Shown piece after piece: positions 35,661 to 45,462 of a DNA stretch of 64,000 nt. The stretch covers positions 7,250,001-7,314,000 of the forward strand of contig CAMRHE010000012.1 in the NCBI GenBank assembly GCA_947044405.1, in the 5' to 3' direction. The position numbers were made by a program, and so were the translations under genes. This DNA comes from Leptodactylus fallax (Eukaryota > Chordata > Amphibia > Anura > Leptodactylidae). Numbering within the stretch: position 1 is the first letter of the stretch; each line of letters starts with the position of its first letter. The notes below the pieces were generated by a model. The model was given only the letters and a program-made list of their open reading frames with translations. It was not told the DNA's origin and did no database searches.

Positions 35661-38600
35661 AAGATGGCGCCGCTGGAGTGGCTGCCAGCTACAGCAGCTC
35701 TGAGACTCTCTATCTTATTTTTCTTTCTATGACTCGTTTTGTACCTCTATACTTAAGGACTTTGCACTATGAAACACACACAAAGACTTGGACCCTTGTG
35801 ATACTTTTTTTTTTTTTTTTTTTTGTTTTTTATCTGTCTTTTTGTTCTGCTTGAAAATGGGATCTTTTGTGTATGCAGACAATTCCTTTGTCTATACAAG
35901 AGAGGAAATTCTGCAGCTCAGAGGCACAGCAGGGGGGCATACCATCTGGTCACACATCCCCCGTGAGATTTGGAGAAAGAAAAAGCGGGTGAGGGGATGC
36001 AGAGCTGGTACTCTTCAGAGGATTAAAAAGAGGCGTTACCGACCAGCTGTTCCCTCCATCATCATGGGCAATGTGAGATCTCTTGCAAACAAGATGGATG
36101 AACTAACAGCGCTCACCAGGCAGCATCAGGAGTTTCGGGCGTGCAGCATGATGCTACTTACAGAGACTTGGCTCACTGAAGTTACTCCTGACCCTCTGGT
36201 CTCCTTGGATGGTTTTAAACTCCTTCGGGCAGACAGGACAAGGGAGAGCGGTAAGAGGAAAGGAGGGGGGCTGGCAATGTTTGTGAATAATAGATGGTGT
36301 AATCCTAGGCACATTGTGATTAAGGATCAAACTTGCTGTAAGGACATTGAACTATTAGCTGTGAGCATGAGACCTTTCTACCTACCAAGGGAACTATCAC
36401 ATGTCATCGTGATAGCTGCATATGTCCCCCCCTCTGCAAAAGCTGACGCTGCCTGCGAGGTCCTACAAGCCACGCTGAGCCAGTTACAGTCTCAGCACCC
36501 CCAGGCCCTCTTTCTTCTGTCGGGTGATTTCAACCATGCCTCTCCATCATCCACACTGCCCAGTTTCACACAGTATGTAACCTGCCACACAAGAGACAAC
36601 AAAACACTGGACTTGTTCTTTGCCAACGTGAGGGAGGCATATAACTCATCAGCCCTACCGCCCCTGGGAAGATCGGATCACAACCTAGTACATCTCCGAC
36701 CTGTGTACAAGCCACTTGTACGTAGAGAACCAGCTGTCACCCGCACAGTGAGGATATGTTCCGAGGAGAGTGATGAGGCTCTGAGGGATTGTTTTGACAC
36801 AACCGCATGGGAAGTTCTGCAGGATTCTTATGGGGAAGACATAGAAGGACTCACACACTGCATAACGGACTACATTAATTTTTGTGTGGACAACACAGTA
36901 CCCACAAAAGTGGTGAGGTGCTTCTCCAATAACAAACCATGGATTAACTCTGATATAAAAACACTACTTAAGGAGAAAAAGATGGCATTCAGGACAAGAG
37001 ATAAGGAGGGGTTGAGGGAAGTACAAAAGGAGCTGAGGCATCAAATCAGGCAGGGAAAAGCCAGTTATAAAGAAAAAATGGAAAAGCAAATGGAAAGAAA
37101 AGACATAAGGGGGGTGTGGGAGGGGCTTAAGTCAATTTCGGGTCATAAACAGTCTGTCTGCCAGATTGAGGCAGATGTTAATTGGCTTAATGAACTAAAC
37201 CTATTCTTCAACAGATTTGATCACACACCAGCTCCTCCCACCCCAGTATGTCCTTCAGCTCCCCCCACCACAATGACTTCTCCCTATGCGGCCACTTCCC
37301 AACAGACCAGTAAATCCAGAATTCCATCTTTATCTGGCCACAGTCTGACCTTCACACGGGCCCAGGTGAGGAAGGAGATGAAAAAGATCAAGGCGAGGAA
37401 AGCCGCAGGGCCAGATGACATCAGTGCAAGGCTAATTAAGACTTGCGGGGACCAGCTGTGTGGTATAATTACATATATGTATAATATGAGCCTGAGGCAG
37501 GAAATAGTCCCTGAATTATGGAAATCTTCTTGTGTGGTACCAGTTCCAAAGAAACCCCACCCTATGGACCTCAACGACTACAGACCTGTAGCACTGACAT
37601 CCCACCTGATGAAGATCTTGGAGAGATTGGTTCTCACACATCTCCGCCCTCTAGTGAGCCCCGCTATGGACCCACTCCAGTTTGCTTATCGGCCGGGCAT
37701 TGGGGTAGATGATGCCATCATCCATCTTCTGCACAGGGCTCTGTCTCACCTGGAGAAACCAGGGAACACGGTGAGAATAATGTTCTTTGACTTCTCCAGT
37801 GCTTTTAACACCATACAGCCCAGGTTATTGAGGGACAAGCTGGGCCTTGCTGGAGTGGACCACCACCTCTCCAACTGGATCCTAGACTACCTCACAAATC
37901 GACCTCAATACGTGAGAGCCCGAGACTGTGTGTCAGGTACCGTGATCTGTAATACGGGGGCACCTCAGGGTACGGTTCTCGCCCCTTTCCTCTTCACACT
38001 GTACACTGCAGATTTTAGGTGCAACTCATCCAGCTGCTACCTACAGAAGTATTCTGACGACTCTGCAATAGTGGGTCTCATCACAGATGATGATGACAGG
38101 GAGTACAGAGAACTGAACCAGCATTTTGTGGACTGGTGCCACCGGAACCACCTGAAGATTAACGCGGGGAAGACCAAGGAGATGGTGGTGGACTTCCGCA
38201 AAGGCAGAAGCCCTCCTAAACCAGTGGACATCCTGGGGACGGGCATCGAGATTGTGAACACCTATAAGTACCTGGGTTTGCTCCTTAATAATAAGCTGGA
38301 CTGGGCAGATCATATGGAGGCCCTGTACAGGAAGGGCCACAGCAGGATCTACCTGCTTAGGAAACTGAGAGCCTTTGGAATCCGGGGGGCACTTCTTAGA
38401 ACTTTCTTCAACTCGGTAGTGGCATCAGCCATCTTCTTTGGAGTGGCCTGCTGGGGGAGCAGTATATCAACCAGGGACAGAAATAAACTTGACAAGCTGA
38501 TTAGAAGGGCCAGCTCTGTCCTGGGGAGCCCACTGGACCCAGTGCAGGTGGTGGGTGACAGAAGGATACTGTCCGTGGTGAGCTCCATGCAGAAGAAGAA

Positions 38601-38976
38601 GTCCCATCCCATGCATGAGACTGTGATCGCGCTGAGCAGTACTGTCAGTGACCGACTGCTCCACCCTAGGTGTGAGAAGGAGCGCTATCGGAAGTCTTTC
38701 CTCCCCCACCGCGGTTAGGCTGTACAACCAACACCGACCTAAGCGGAGATCATTACACACAGAGAACTGAAATATCTCTCTGCCTGTTAAATCCCCCCCC
38801 CCCCCCTCTGCTACGCCCTATCTGTCTGTCTGCTATTAATGTAATGCCTCTCACCTTGGAACATTCCTGTACATGTTGTATTTGTATTTGTATCTGCTTA
38901 TCTTATCTTATCTTTGCTGCTGTAACACACTGAATTTCCCCATTGTGGGACTATTAAAGGATTATTATTATTATTA
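35661..38976 (+). mobile_element. Rex1/CR1-group LINE, apparently full length
   Basis: Starts AAGATGGCGCCGC, a YY1-type promoter motif common at the 5' end of full-length LINEs, preceded by a T-run. It ends with CTGAATTTCCCCATTGTGGG, then an (ATT)n tail. Start and end motifs suggest no 5' truncation. It encodes one long open frame with endonuclease and RT. It is inserted in the DIRS terminal repeat and therefore younger. Rex1 affiliation is from recalled motif similarity. Confidence 0.88.
35788..38718 (+). CDS. LINE ORF2-type protein: AP endonuclease and reverse transcriptase
   Basis: 976 codons, open throughout. The apurinic-type endonuclease covers roughly residues 90-300: Asn in MGNVRSL, Glu in LLTETWL, Tyr in AAYVPPS, GDFNH, and the final GRSDHNL. 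RT spans about residues 560-830: LNDYRPVALTS, FFDFSSAFNTI, GAPQGTVLAPFLFTLY and catalytic YSDD near residue 755, then KTKEMVVDF and YKYLGLLL. The protein nicks target DNA and copies its own RNA there. The first ~23 codons include a poly-Phe run encoded by a T-tract; the Met of MGSFVYAD is an alternative start. No stop or frameshift, so it may be functional. Confidence 0.9.
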   Translation: MDPCDTFFFFFFCFLSVFLFCLKMGSFVYADNSFVYTREEILQLRGTAGGHTIWSHIPREIWRKKKRVRGCRAGTLQRIKKRRYRPAVPSIIMGNVRSLANKMDELTALTRQHQEFRACSMMLLTETWLTEVTPDPLVSLDGFKLLRADRTRESGKRKGGGLAMFVNNRWCNPRHIVIKDQTCCKDIELLAVSMRPFYLPRELSHVIVIAAYVPPSAKADAACEVLQATLSQLQSQHPQALFLLSGDFNHASPSSTLPSFTQYVTCHTRDNKTLDLFFANVREAYNSSALPPLGRSDHNLVHLRPVYKPLVRREPAVTRTVRICSEESDEALRDCFDTTAWEVLQDSYGEDIEGLTHCITDYINFCVDNTVPTKVVRCFSNNKPWINSDIKTLLKEKKMAFRTRDKEGLREVQKELRHQIRQGKASYKEKMEKQMERKDIRGVWEGLKSISGHKQSVCQIEADVNWLNELNLFFNRFDHTPAPPTPVCPSAPPTTMTSPYAATSQQTSKSRIPSLSGHSLTFTRAQVRKEMKKIKARKAAGPDDISARLIKTCGDQLCGIITYMYNMSLRQEIVPELWKSSCVVPVPKKPHPMDLNDYRPVALTSHLMKILERLVLTHLRPLVSPAMDPLQFAYRPGIGVDDAIIHLLHRALSHLEKPGNTVRIMFFDFSSAFNTIQPRLLRDKLGLAGVDHHLSNWILDYLTNRPQYVRARDCVSGTVICNTGAPQGTVLAPFLFTLYTADFRCNSSSCYLQKYSDDSAIVGLITDDDDREYRELNQHFVDWCHRNHLKINAGKTKEMVVDFRKGRSPPKPVDILGTGIEIVNTYKYLGLLLNNKLDWADHMEALYRKGHSRIYLLRKLRAFGIRGALLRTFFNSVVASAIFFGVACWGSSISTRDRNKLDKLIRRASSVLGSPLDPVQVVGDRRILSVVSSMQKKKSHPMHETVIALSSTVSDRLLHPRCEKERYRKSFLPHRG

Positions 38977-39040
38977 TAGGGCCAGTAGGGGGCACCTTAA
39001 ATTTGGTGCTAATTAAAGGTTCCCCTGTCCTAAAAAACAC
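38977..39040 (-). repeat. DIRS terminal repeat, 5' side, outer piece
   Basis: GGGCCAGTAGGGGGCACCTT and GGTGCTAATTAAAGGTTCCC continue the complement of 30531-30605. It breaks down into a G-run where the outer end should be. Confidence 0.85.
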
Positions 39041-39225
39041 ACGGGGGGGGGGATCCCCCTTTTTGGGTGGTGGGGGGGGGAAGGGGGAAGGGGGGGGGGG
39101 GGTGGGGAAAAAATTTAAAAAAAAAAAAAAAAAAATTTATAGGTGATTTTTTTTTTTTTGGGGAAAAAAAAAAATATTTTTTAAAAAAAAAAAAAAAGGG
39201 GGGGGGGGGGGGGGGGGGGATCCTA
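39041..39225. other. Homopolymer tract, probable assembly or base-calling error
   Basis: Long runs of G, A and T in succession (G-runs of up to about 22, A-runs up to about 19). It sits where the outer DIRS end should read like the complement of 30466-30530 and fragments such as GATCCCC resemble that sequence distorted. I read it as poor consensus and not as biology. Confidence 0.6.
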
Positions 39226-39432
39226 GAGGTTTCTATACAATTTCTGATGTACAGTAATTAAATAAATGTATTATCAATTTTAATGTAAAAAATAATATAG
39301 ATTATTTATTTATTTTTTAAAGTTTAAGTGGACCTATCATTTAGGTACATGAGAGTATTTTAGAATGAGATACAACACAAGGCATGCCAGGCTGCATTGT
39401 ATTGAATTGTTGTAGAGCTGGCATTTCTATTA

Positions 39433-40079
39433 CCGTATATGCCGGCGTATAAGACGACTGGGCGTATAAGACGACCCCCAACTTCTGCCCTAAAAATATA
39501 GAATTTGGTATATACTCACTGTATAAGACTACCCCTCTCCCAAATGAAAAAAAGTCTGCTTTGATTTCAACATGTTAATTTTAATTCAAATGCATATGAC
39601 ATGCAGGTACTGTATATAGCAGCAAAACTGTCACTTATAAACATAAGGTTGTTTCAAACATGTACGGTAAAGCTAAGCTCTTCATTAATATCACAGCATG
39701 GATGCGAGGGGAATCTGGCGTTACTGCACCGCCAGCTTTCCCCTCGCATCCATGCTGTGATATTAATGAAGATCCGACATGCTTCTGTAAGTGCCGCCTG
39801 TGACCCCCCAGCTCTGTGACGCCGACCGCTGTGACGGGGCGGCTGCATTAGCATACAGCGCGCCGCCCCGTCAGCGCGTACTAAGCCTCTTCTAATGACT
39901 GTGAGAGGCGGATTGCCGCGCATGCGCGGCGGTCCCAGGAAGCGGCTCTCTACGCGCTGACGGGGAAAAAAAACACCTCACACAGTGCGGCCCCCGTATA
40001 TCCGGCGTATAAGACGACCCCCCACTGTAGCCATTATTTTAAGGGGTTAAAAAGTCGTCTTATACGCCAGTATATACGG
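39433..40079. repeat. TA-flanked foldback MITE
   Basis: Ends CCGTATATGCCGGCGTATAA and, as complement, CCGTATATACTGGCGTATAA, with TA on both sides (39431-39432 and 40080-40081); the sub-terminal GTATAAGACGAC is repeated. A 42-bp-arm hairpin lies at 39678-39771, and a second inverted pair (CGCCCCGTCAGCGCGTA with TACGCGCTGACGGGG) spans about 39858-39965. TA duplication suggests Tc1/mariner-type mobilisation. No coding frame. Confidence 0.7.
39678..39771. repeat. Perfect-looking 42-bp hairpin
   Basis: TCTTCATTAATATCACAGCA ... GAGGGGAA is followed, after a short spacer (CTGGCG...CGCCAG closing), by the full complement ending TGCTGTGATATTAATGAAGA. It is the core of the surrounding foldback MITE. 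Confidence 0.9.
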
Positions 40080-40261
40080 TATATACAGTATTATACTACC
40101 ATTATAAGATATGCAGCACCTTTACAAAATAATTTTTACCTGGATATTGTAAGGAATATATTGAGCATTTCTCCTTAAATTGTGGGTTTTCCATTAATTA
40201 TGTGAATTTCTTTTCAGTATCATGAATCCTCAAATGTAAATTTAGGTTTTCACTTTTGGAG

Positions 40262-40700
40262 ATATACAAAAAAGACCAAGCACAATTTTTATTATTTTTT
40301 TTTTCAAAAGCGTAAAAGAGTATAATTTATTGTTGCACATATAAAGTACATAAATATTCACACAGGAAGAGTGAAGAGACCACTTAGAAGAACGATAGCT
40401 CCCCTCATGCATAGATAAGACAGTAAGGTATATAATACATTAATAAATGCAAGGATAGTGTCCCTTATGCCAATAGTGGTCACATAATCACTGAAAATCA
40501 CAATGTATGTATAAGGCTAAAAGAGACATACACCTATGGTAAGTTACATTCAAAACACAGTAACAGTGTCAGCACTACTGGATGAGGGAGAGGAAAGACG
40601 CGCCCCGACGTGCGTTTCGCCTAAGCTTCGTCTAGGGGAAATCTATAGACAGACTACTTGTATAGTTTTAAGATATATGAAATCAGACTTCAAAAACATG
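40262..40700 (-). repeat. Penelope-like terminal-repeat fragment
   Basis: An AT-rich start (TTTTATTATTTTTTTTTTCA) and TTTATTGTTGCACATATAAA resemble the terminal zone at 52617-53488 (TTTTATTGCACCTTACAAAT), and a hammerhead-like remnant lies at 40603-40638. No coding capacity. Assignment rests on these resemblances only. Confidence 0.45.
40603..40638 (-). ncRNA. Degenerate hammerhead-like motif
   Basis: Minus strand: CCCC, then TAGACGA where CUGANGA is required, AGC-TTAG-GC as a tiny helix II, GAAA, CGCAC, GTC and the pairing partner GGGG. Helix I (CCCC/GGGG), GAAA and the GUC cleavage triplet are kept; the CU of the core is mutated to UA, so it should be inactive. Confidence 0.45.
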
Positions 40701-41409
40701 CCACGATTGTCTATTGAGCTTTACAGATTTTGAGTAGTAGGCACAATAAACCCTGAATTGTCTTTATATTTTGTCTCTTGGGTGCAGTATTCTGCTGCTA
40801 ATACACAAATGACACCAGAGGAATCTTTGTGGAATTTTACAATTTGACATAAACAATCCTGGTTTACAATACCAGTCTTGTAGCACATTCAGTGAAATAG
40901 AAATGACAACCTAGGGATAACTCAGAAATGTTCAGCATGTGTCAGAGTTGTTTGGATGAAATGATATGACGCATGGTTTAATAGACTACTTGTATAATTT
41001 TCAACAATATGTAAATGTCAGAACATTTAAAGAGATCTTTGGCTGTACAGTCACAACAAGCCATTACTTAGGACCCCCATGAATTAGGGTTCTGCCTTTC
41101 ATTACTACCATACTGTTGATGGTTTGAATATTTTTTTTTTATATATAATTTTATCTTTTTAAGCTCCTGCTTAATGTTTGCAGGATAAATTGTTCTTTAT
41201 AATGGTACAATTTATTATTCTGTACAATGTACTGGAAATCTGGAAAAAAATTCAGAATGGGGTAGAATTGGAGAAAAAAAAACATTTGTGTGACTTTCTT
41301 ACGGGCTTCGTTTGGCGTTCACTCTGGAGCCAAAATGACACATCACCTGTATTCTATGTTTCTGTACAATTCCGGAGATACCAAATTTATATAGTTTTAT
41401 TTACATTTT
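40701..41409. other. Unassigned DNA
   Basis: No gene or repeat structure recognised. Confidence 0.55.
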
Positions 41410-41870
41410 AATCTCTTAACAAAAATCTAAAACTTTGCAAAAACAATTTTTTCTAAAAGTCACCATATTCTGACACCCGTAACTTTTTTATATTTCCATG
41501 TATGGGGATGCATAAAGTGTCTTTTTTGTGGGGCCAGGTGTACTTTTTAGTTATTCCATTTTGGGGAATGTCTGTTGCTTTGATCACTTTTTATTAAAAT
41601 TTTTATCAGAGGCAAAACACCGAAAAAACGATGGTTTGGCACTTTTGATTTTTTTTTTCTCCCACTACATTGTTCACCGTACAGGAAAAATATTTTTATA
41701 AGTTTGTAGACAGGGTTTGTAGACAGGGGTTGTGATCACTAATGCAATGCATTGCAAAATATCAGCATTTGTGGAGCACTGATCGAAGGTGTTAGCGCTG
41801 GGTCTCTGCAGCTATGGCGGCTGCTCAGCTCCTGAGCGACTGCCATATTTAAATACTGGACATCCACCTT
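41410..41870 (+). repeat. Dispersed non-coding repeat, family R1, copy 1
   Basis: GTCTTTTTTGTGGGGCCAGG and GTACTTTTTAGTTATTCCAT recur in reverse at 59735-59815 and, more diverged, at 50222-50300. Further matches (CAATGCATTGCA, GCAGCTATGGCGGCTGCTCA) continue the collinearity. No coding capacity or clear ends. Confidence 0.65.
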
Positions 41871-43019
41871 ATCATTATGGCAGATATTGGGAAGGGGCTA
41901 AAGGGGTTATCCCACAATAGCAACTCTTCATCCATCCACAGGATAAGTATAAGTATTTGACTGCCCATTGCTAAAAACTCTTGCAGATCACAAGAAGAGG
42001 AATGGAGGGACAGTTCTGCATGATACACCGATAGCATGAATTGGAATGTCAGTTATAAGCCAGACTTTGTTGTCCATCATCGGTTTATGACCTCATAAAT
42101 GCTGTTTTAGCTTAATAGATACAAAGTCCCTCAAATACATTTCAAAACTTTTGGAAAGTCTTACCAGACGAGCAGAGGCTGTTATCTACAAACAGGGAGA
42201 AATCTACAAACAGGGGGGAAAACTGTATATTAAATGCCATGACTTTGAAATAGGATGTCTAAGGGGTTAATCACATGACTGCAAAAAATGGACATGTGAA
42301 GGATGTATTAGCAACGACTGTGATATGTCTGTTTTGACAACATATTGTATTCAATGTGTCTATTCACATGTCTGTTTTTTGACAGTCCATTTTTCACAGT
42401 TATCAAAAAGACTGACATGCACTATATTTGTCCGTGAAGGAAATACTATCTAGGCATTTGAATATACACATTGAAAATCATGGATTCTGTAATGGCCATG
42501 TAAAAGCCGATTCAGAAACGTTTGTCACATGGCCATTATGGTCAGGTGTCTACATACTTTTGGCCATAAAGTGTTCTTACCCTGGATATAGAAATGAATG
42601 GGAGACTTTTAACATTTTTTGTCTGTTTTAGTATACATACTTTAGATCTCACTGTGCTTTCAGAGTTGTATGTGCTGGTTTATGTATATTTGGTGCTCTG
42701 CTCACAAACAACATCATGTATTTTATGATACAGTGATTGCAATTCAGTTTTGGGTGGGGAAAGGTTGCTACTTCTAGTTGTCATTTGATTGGTTAAAAAA
42801 CTGCATTTATGAAGTAGAATTTGAAGTCTCTTCTTTGTTGCCTACATTTCCTAAATGCTTTCCCTCCTGCTAATAGATCAATAGAATCTAGAAAATGAAA
42901 ATTATTGATATGACTTGGAGGTCTAAGTTCTTTCAAATATGATTTTAGGCAAATCAAAACAGAGTTCATTGTGCAAAAAATATGGTTTGTCTCTTACACC
43001 TGTACCTGCCATTAGTTTC

Positions 43020-43055
<36 letters not shown>

Positions 43056-43719
43056 TGTAACAAAATATAACAGTAAGGAATTTCCTTTACAGTATTTTCT
43101 AATGTACAGTACTGAACTATACTGTATATCTAAGCAAATATATTAAGTGTGAAATAAATGAGTACATTAAAGGAGAGCATTGGCGTGCTTTTTGAGTTTT
43201 TTTTAAACTATAAGAAGTTCAGTATGCTTACATTTTCATATCCAATTAATTTAATAGATTGAAGTACAGTGGAGCATACATAATTTTAATTTCCTGAAAG
43301 TATAAAATTTTGGATTCCTGACCTCTTTCACTACCCATACAGATACCTCACAACTCATGAGATAGACTAGTTTCGAAAAGACTGCAACACCTGCTAAATA
43401 TGAAATAAAAATAAACCTAAAGTTAATACTCATTTTTCTTGCAAAGAATAACAGTCATTATAGGTTTTCTTTACTTTGTGGGAAAACTTCTGTGATTTTA
43501 AAGAAAAGCAGCAGAGACTTGTATCATTCATCTATACAATGTTGAGTTTATATATGTACTGTATAAGTTATGTATTGTAGCTATGACCTATTAGGGAAAA
43601 CCTAGTTAATTGAGGGCCATCTCCTAATTGGAACTTTGGATGGAAAGCTAGAATTGTTTGAATTGTTTTGTAAAGTAGTCCTCACATTGTGAGATCAGGC
43701 CTGTCTTTGTATTGCACGT
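41871..43719. other. Mostly unassigned; Tc1 end fragment and TA repeat
   Basis: About 42540-42575 (GGTCAGGTGTCTACATACTT, TTGGCCATAAAGTG) resembles the outer end of a vertebrate Tc1/mariner element but no partner end is visible. A TA microsatellite lies at 43023-43053. About 41898-41930 resembles the AGGGGTTATCCCA end of a TTAA-type MITE. No gene. Confidence 0.5.
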
Positions 43720-44155
43720 TGTGAAAGCTTGGAGGAATTAAACTCAAAATGGCGGCTTGTCCTGGTCCGGACAGCGGTGGTTCGTGGTACTGGGCGCCGG
43801 AAAGATAGCTTTCAGACGGTCCAAGTGTAAAATAAAACGTGGCTTTATTCAGCTTAACTGCAACATAACAAAAACAACAAACACCTAGGGCCACAGTTAG
43901 GGCACTAACTGACTCCTTGAGTCCCTAACTAGCCTCTGGGGCAATAAGAGCCTGACTTAGTCTTTGTAAGTCCTCTCTGGATCCAAGCCCTCTGGGACAG
44001 ACTGCCTCTCTGTCCTAGGTTGGTCCACCATTTCCTGCTCCAAGCAGGTTTCTCCAGCCTTCTGGAGATACACGCCCCCCTCAAAGGCGTGGCTGAGAGC
44101 CTTTTCAGGGCTAGGCCTGGGTCGCTCAACAGCGCCCTCTGGCTACATACTCACA
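43720..44155 (-). repeat. 3' LTR of the captured-gene element
   Basis: 436 bp. On the minus strand it opens TGTGAGTATGTAGCCAGAGG and ends GAATTCCTCCAAGCTTTCACA-like (TTTCACA). It holds the AATAAAGCCACGTTTTATTT polyadenylation region about 100 bp from its end. No clear TATA box was seen. Differs from its partner by about eight substitutions and two single-base indels. Confidence 0.92.
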
Positions 44156-44971
44156 TACCCTCTCCCTCAGCTCACTACCCATGGGGTGAGCTACAATGGG
44201 ACGAGACATCCTATGATGAAGTCCCTCTTCAACCAAATATGCCTGTTCAGTGTCTCTCCAGAAGTCCCAGTCAGGCGGTCTTTTCTTCCAAATACTGCTC
44301 TGTCGAGTTCTACGTTTTCTCATCACTTTAAAGTCCCAATCTGGCGGTCTCTTCTTCCAAATTCCGCTCAGTCGAGTTTTCCGTTTTTTCAGCACTTTAA
44401 ATGCTACGCCAAGATCCTGGCCATTCTGTACAAAGGCAAGTTCTCCTTCATCACCTTCACAATTCGCCATACAGGGGATCACATCATTTTCATCACATTT
44501 CTCGCCGTACTCTTCAGCCATCCCATTGCATAACCTTGATCCCTTTAGTAAATAGCTGGAAGAATCTTCATCTTTACCTATCATGAATCCACAGGAGCTC
44601 AGAGACCAACTAACACGTACTTCATGCACATCAATGTCTTTAGAGTATAACTGTATCACGGGAACTTTTTCCGTAACCTTCATTTCAAAGCAAACTTTGC
44701 CATCACCATCAAGGCTTAGAAGTTTAGGAGACATAGGCCGCTTGCTCTCAGCTTTGTTTGAGATACACAAGCTCTGTACCGCAATATCTTCTCCTTTTGC
44801 ACAAGGGCCATACCGTGCACCCTCACATAATAGATCACGCTGAACTACATTTTCTGGTATGTCTTTTAACAACTGTCCCATCATTGGTGACATGTAGCCA
44901 TCTCTTACTTCTGCACGCAAATGACGGCTGCTCAGTCTCTGCATTAGAACCTCTACCACGGTTACTTCCAT
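44126..44971 (-). CDS. Captured-gene ORF3: hnRNP U-type SPRY domain with tandem tail
   Basis: 281 codons, in the same frame as ORF1/ORF2. Residues ~90-194 match the SPRY domain of hn[52 protein letters not shown], and [11 protein letters not shown]. The nuclear RNA-binding protein's SAP, ATPase-like and RGG parts are absent. After it come two 23-residue repeats ending [10 protein letters not shown] (69-bp DNA units at 44263-44400), then a tail that reads across the purine tract 30 bp into the 3' LTR. A start Met is present at 44971, but it may be internal to a longer original frame. Confidence 0.8.
   Translation of the reverse strand: MEVTVVEVLMQRLSSRHLRAEVRDGYMSPMMGQLLKDIPENVVQRDLLCEGARYGPCAKGEDIAVQSLCISNKAESKRPMSPKLLSLDGDGKVCFEMKVTEKVPVIQLYSKDIDVHEVRVSWSLSSCGFMIGKDEDSSSYLLKGSRLCNGMAEEYGEKCDENDVIPCMANCEGDEGELAFVQNGQDLGVAFKVLKKRKTRLSGIWKKRPPDWDFKVMRKRRTRQSSIWKKRPPDWDFWRDTEQAYLVEEGLHHRMSRPIVAHPMGSELRERVCEYVARGRC
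44158..44171 (-). promoter_or_regulatory. Polypurine tract
   Basis: Minus strand GCTGAGGGAGAGGG, two bases before the 3' LTR. This is the position and composition of the plus-strand priming site in LTR retroelements. Confidence 0.65.
44263..44400 (-). repeat. 69-bp tandem duplication in ORF3
   Basis: Two units beginning AGTCCCA on the plus strand at 44263 and 44332, about 85% alike by eye, both keeping frame and coding ...[11 protein letters not shown]. Confidence 0.85.
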
Positions 44972-45024
44972 TAGTTAGGGACTTAGTAACATTGTATCTC
45001 AGCCTCTTCTTGTTGCTATTAGTA

Positions 45025-45462
45025 TCAGGCGGTAAAACACCTTCTGCCCTCTTCTCTTTTTGGGTTGACTATATTATTTCCTGACTCCCCCTTCACAGAC
45101 AACATGGAGTCATTTTTCACCATTTGTCCACCCGACATTTGGCTAGAGACAGACACAGCAACACCTTTATCCACAATGGCTTCAGACACTTTAGCTGTTG
45201 GAACAACATATGCATGGTCAGTCTTCTTACGGATTCTTGTTCCACACTTTTGATGACCCTTCACCTTATTTACCATCTCACAGCCCTCTAGGCTTTGGAC
45301 CTCATTGGTTTGAAGCTGGACCCACTCTGTCACAGGCAGTGTGTGACCAATCACAGTTTTTTCTTCTGTTGGACCTTCTTTGGCCTCCTCACATTTTGCA
45401 GGAAGTCCACCTTTAGCAGCATCTTCCTGGGGAACTATACCCTCTACTTGATGTTTTACCAC
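45025..45462 (-). pseudogene. Captured-gene linker frame, origin unknown
   Basis: A 145-codon frame shifted relative to ORF2 and ORF3, overlapping ORF2's end by 50 bp. The segment is hydrophilic, Lys/Glu/Val-rich (GIVPQEDAAKGGLPAKCEEA, GHQKCGTRIRKKTDHAYVV) and I do not recognise it. It is open where neighbouring frames are closed, so I read it as part of the same original frame displaced by two indels, near 45440 and 45025. It could be retroelement-derived or from another host gene. Confidence 0.5.

Larger units (their letters stand above)
30466..39040 (-). mobile_element. DIRS1-like tyrosine-recombinase retrotransposon, carrying a LINE
   Basis: Minus-strand order is gag-like frame, RT-RNase H, a methyltransferase-like segment, then tyrosine recombinase, bounded by inverted terminal repeats (30531-30632 against 35634-35649 plus 38977-39040). 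An internal complementary region lies at 30678-30770. Inverted ends plus an internal complementary region define DIRS1 elements, which integrate by recombinase and not integrase. Subtracting the LINE at 35661-38976 leaves about 5.25 kb. Several frameshifts and one stop inactivate it. The right end merges into an abnormal homopolymer-rich tract. Confidence 0.9.
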
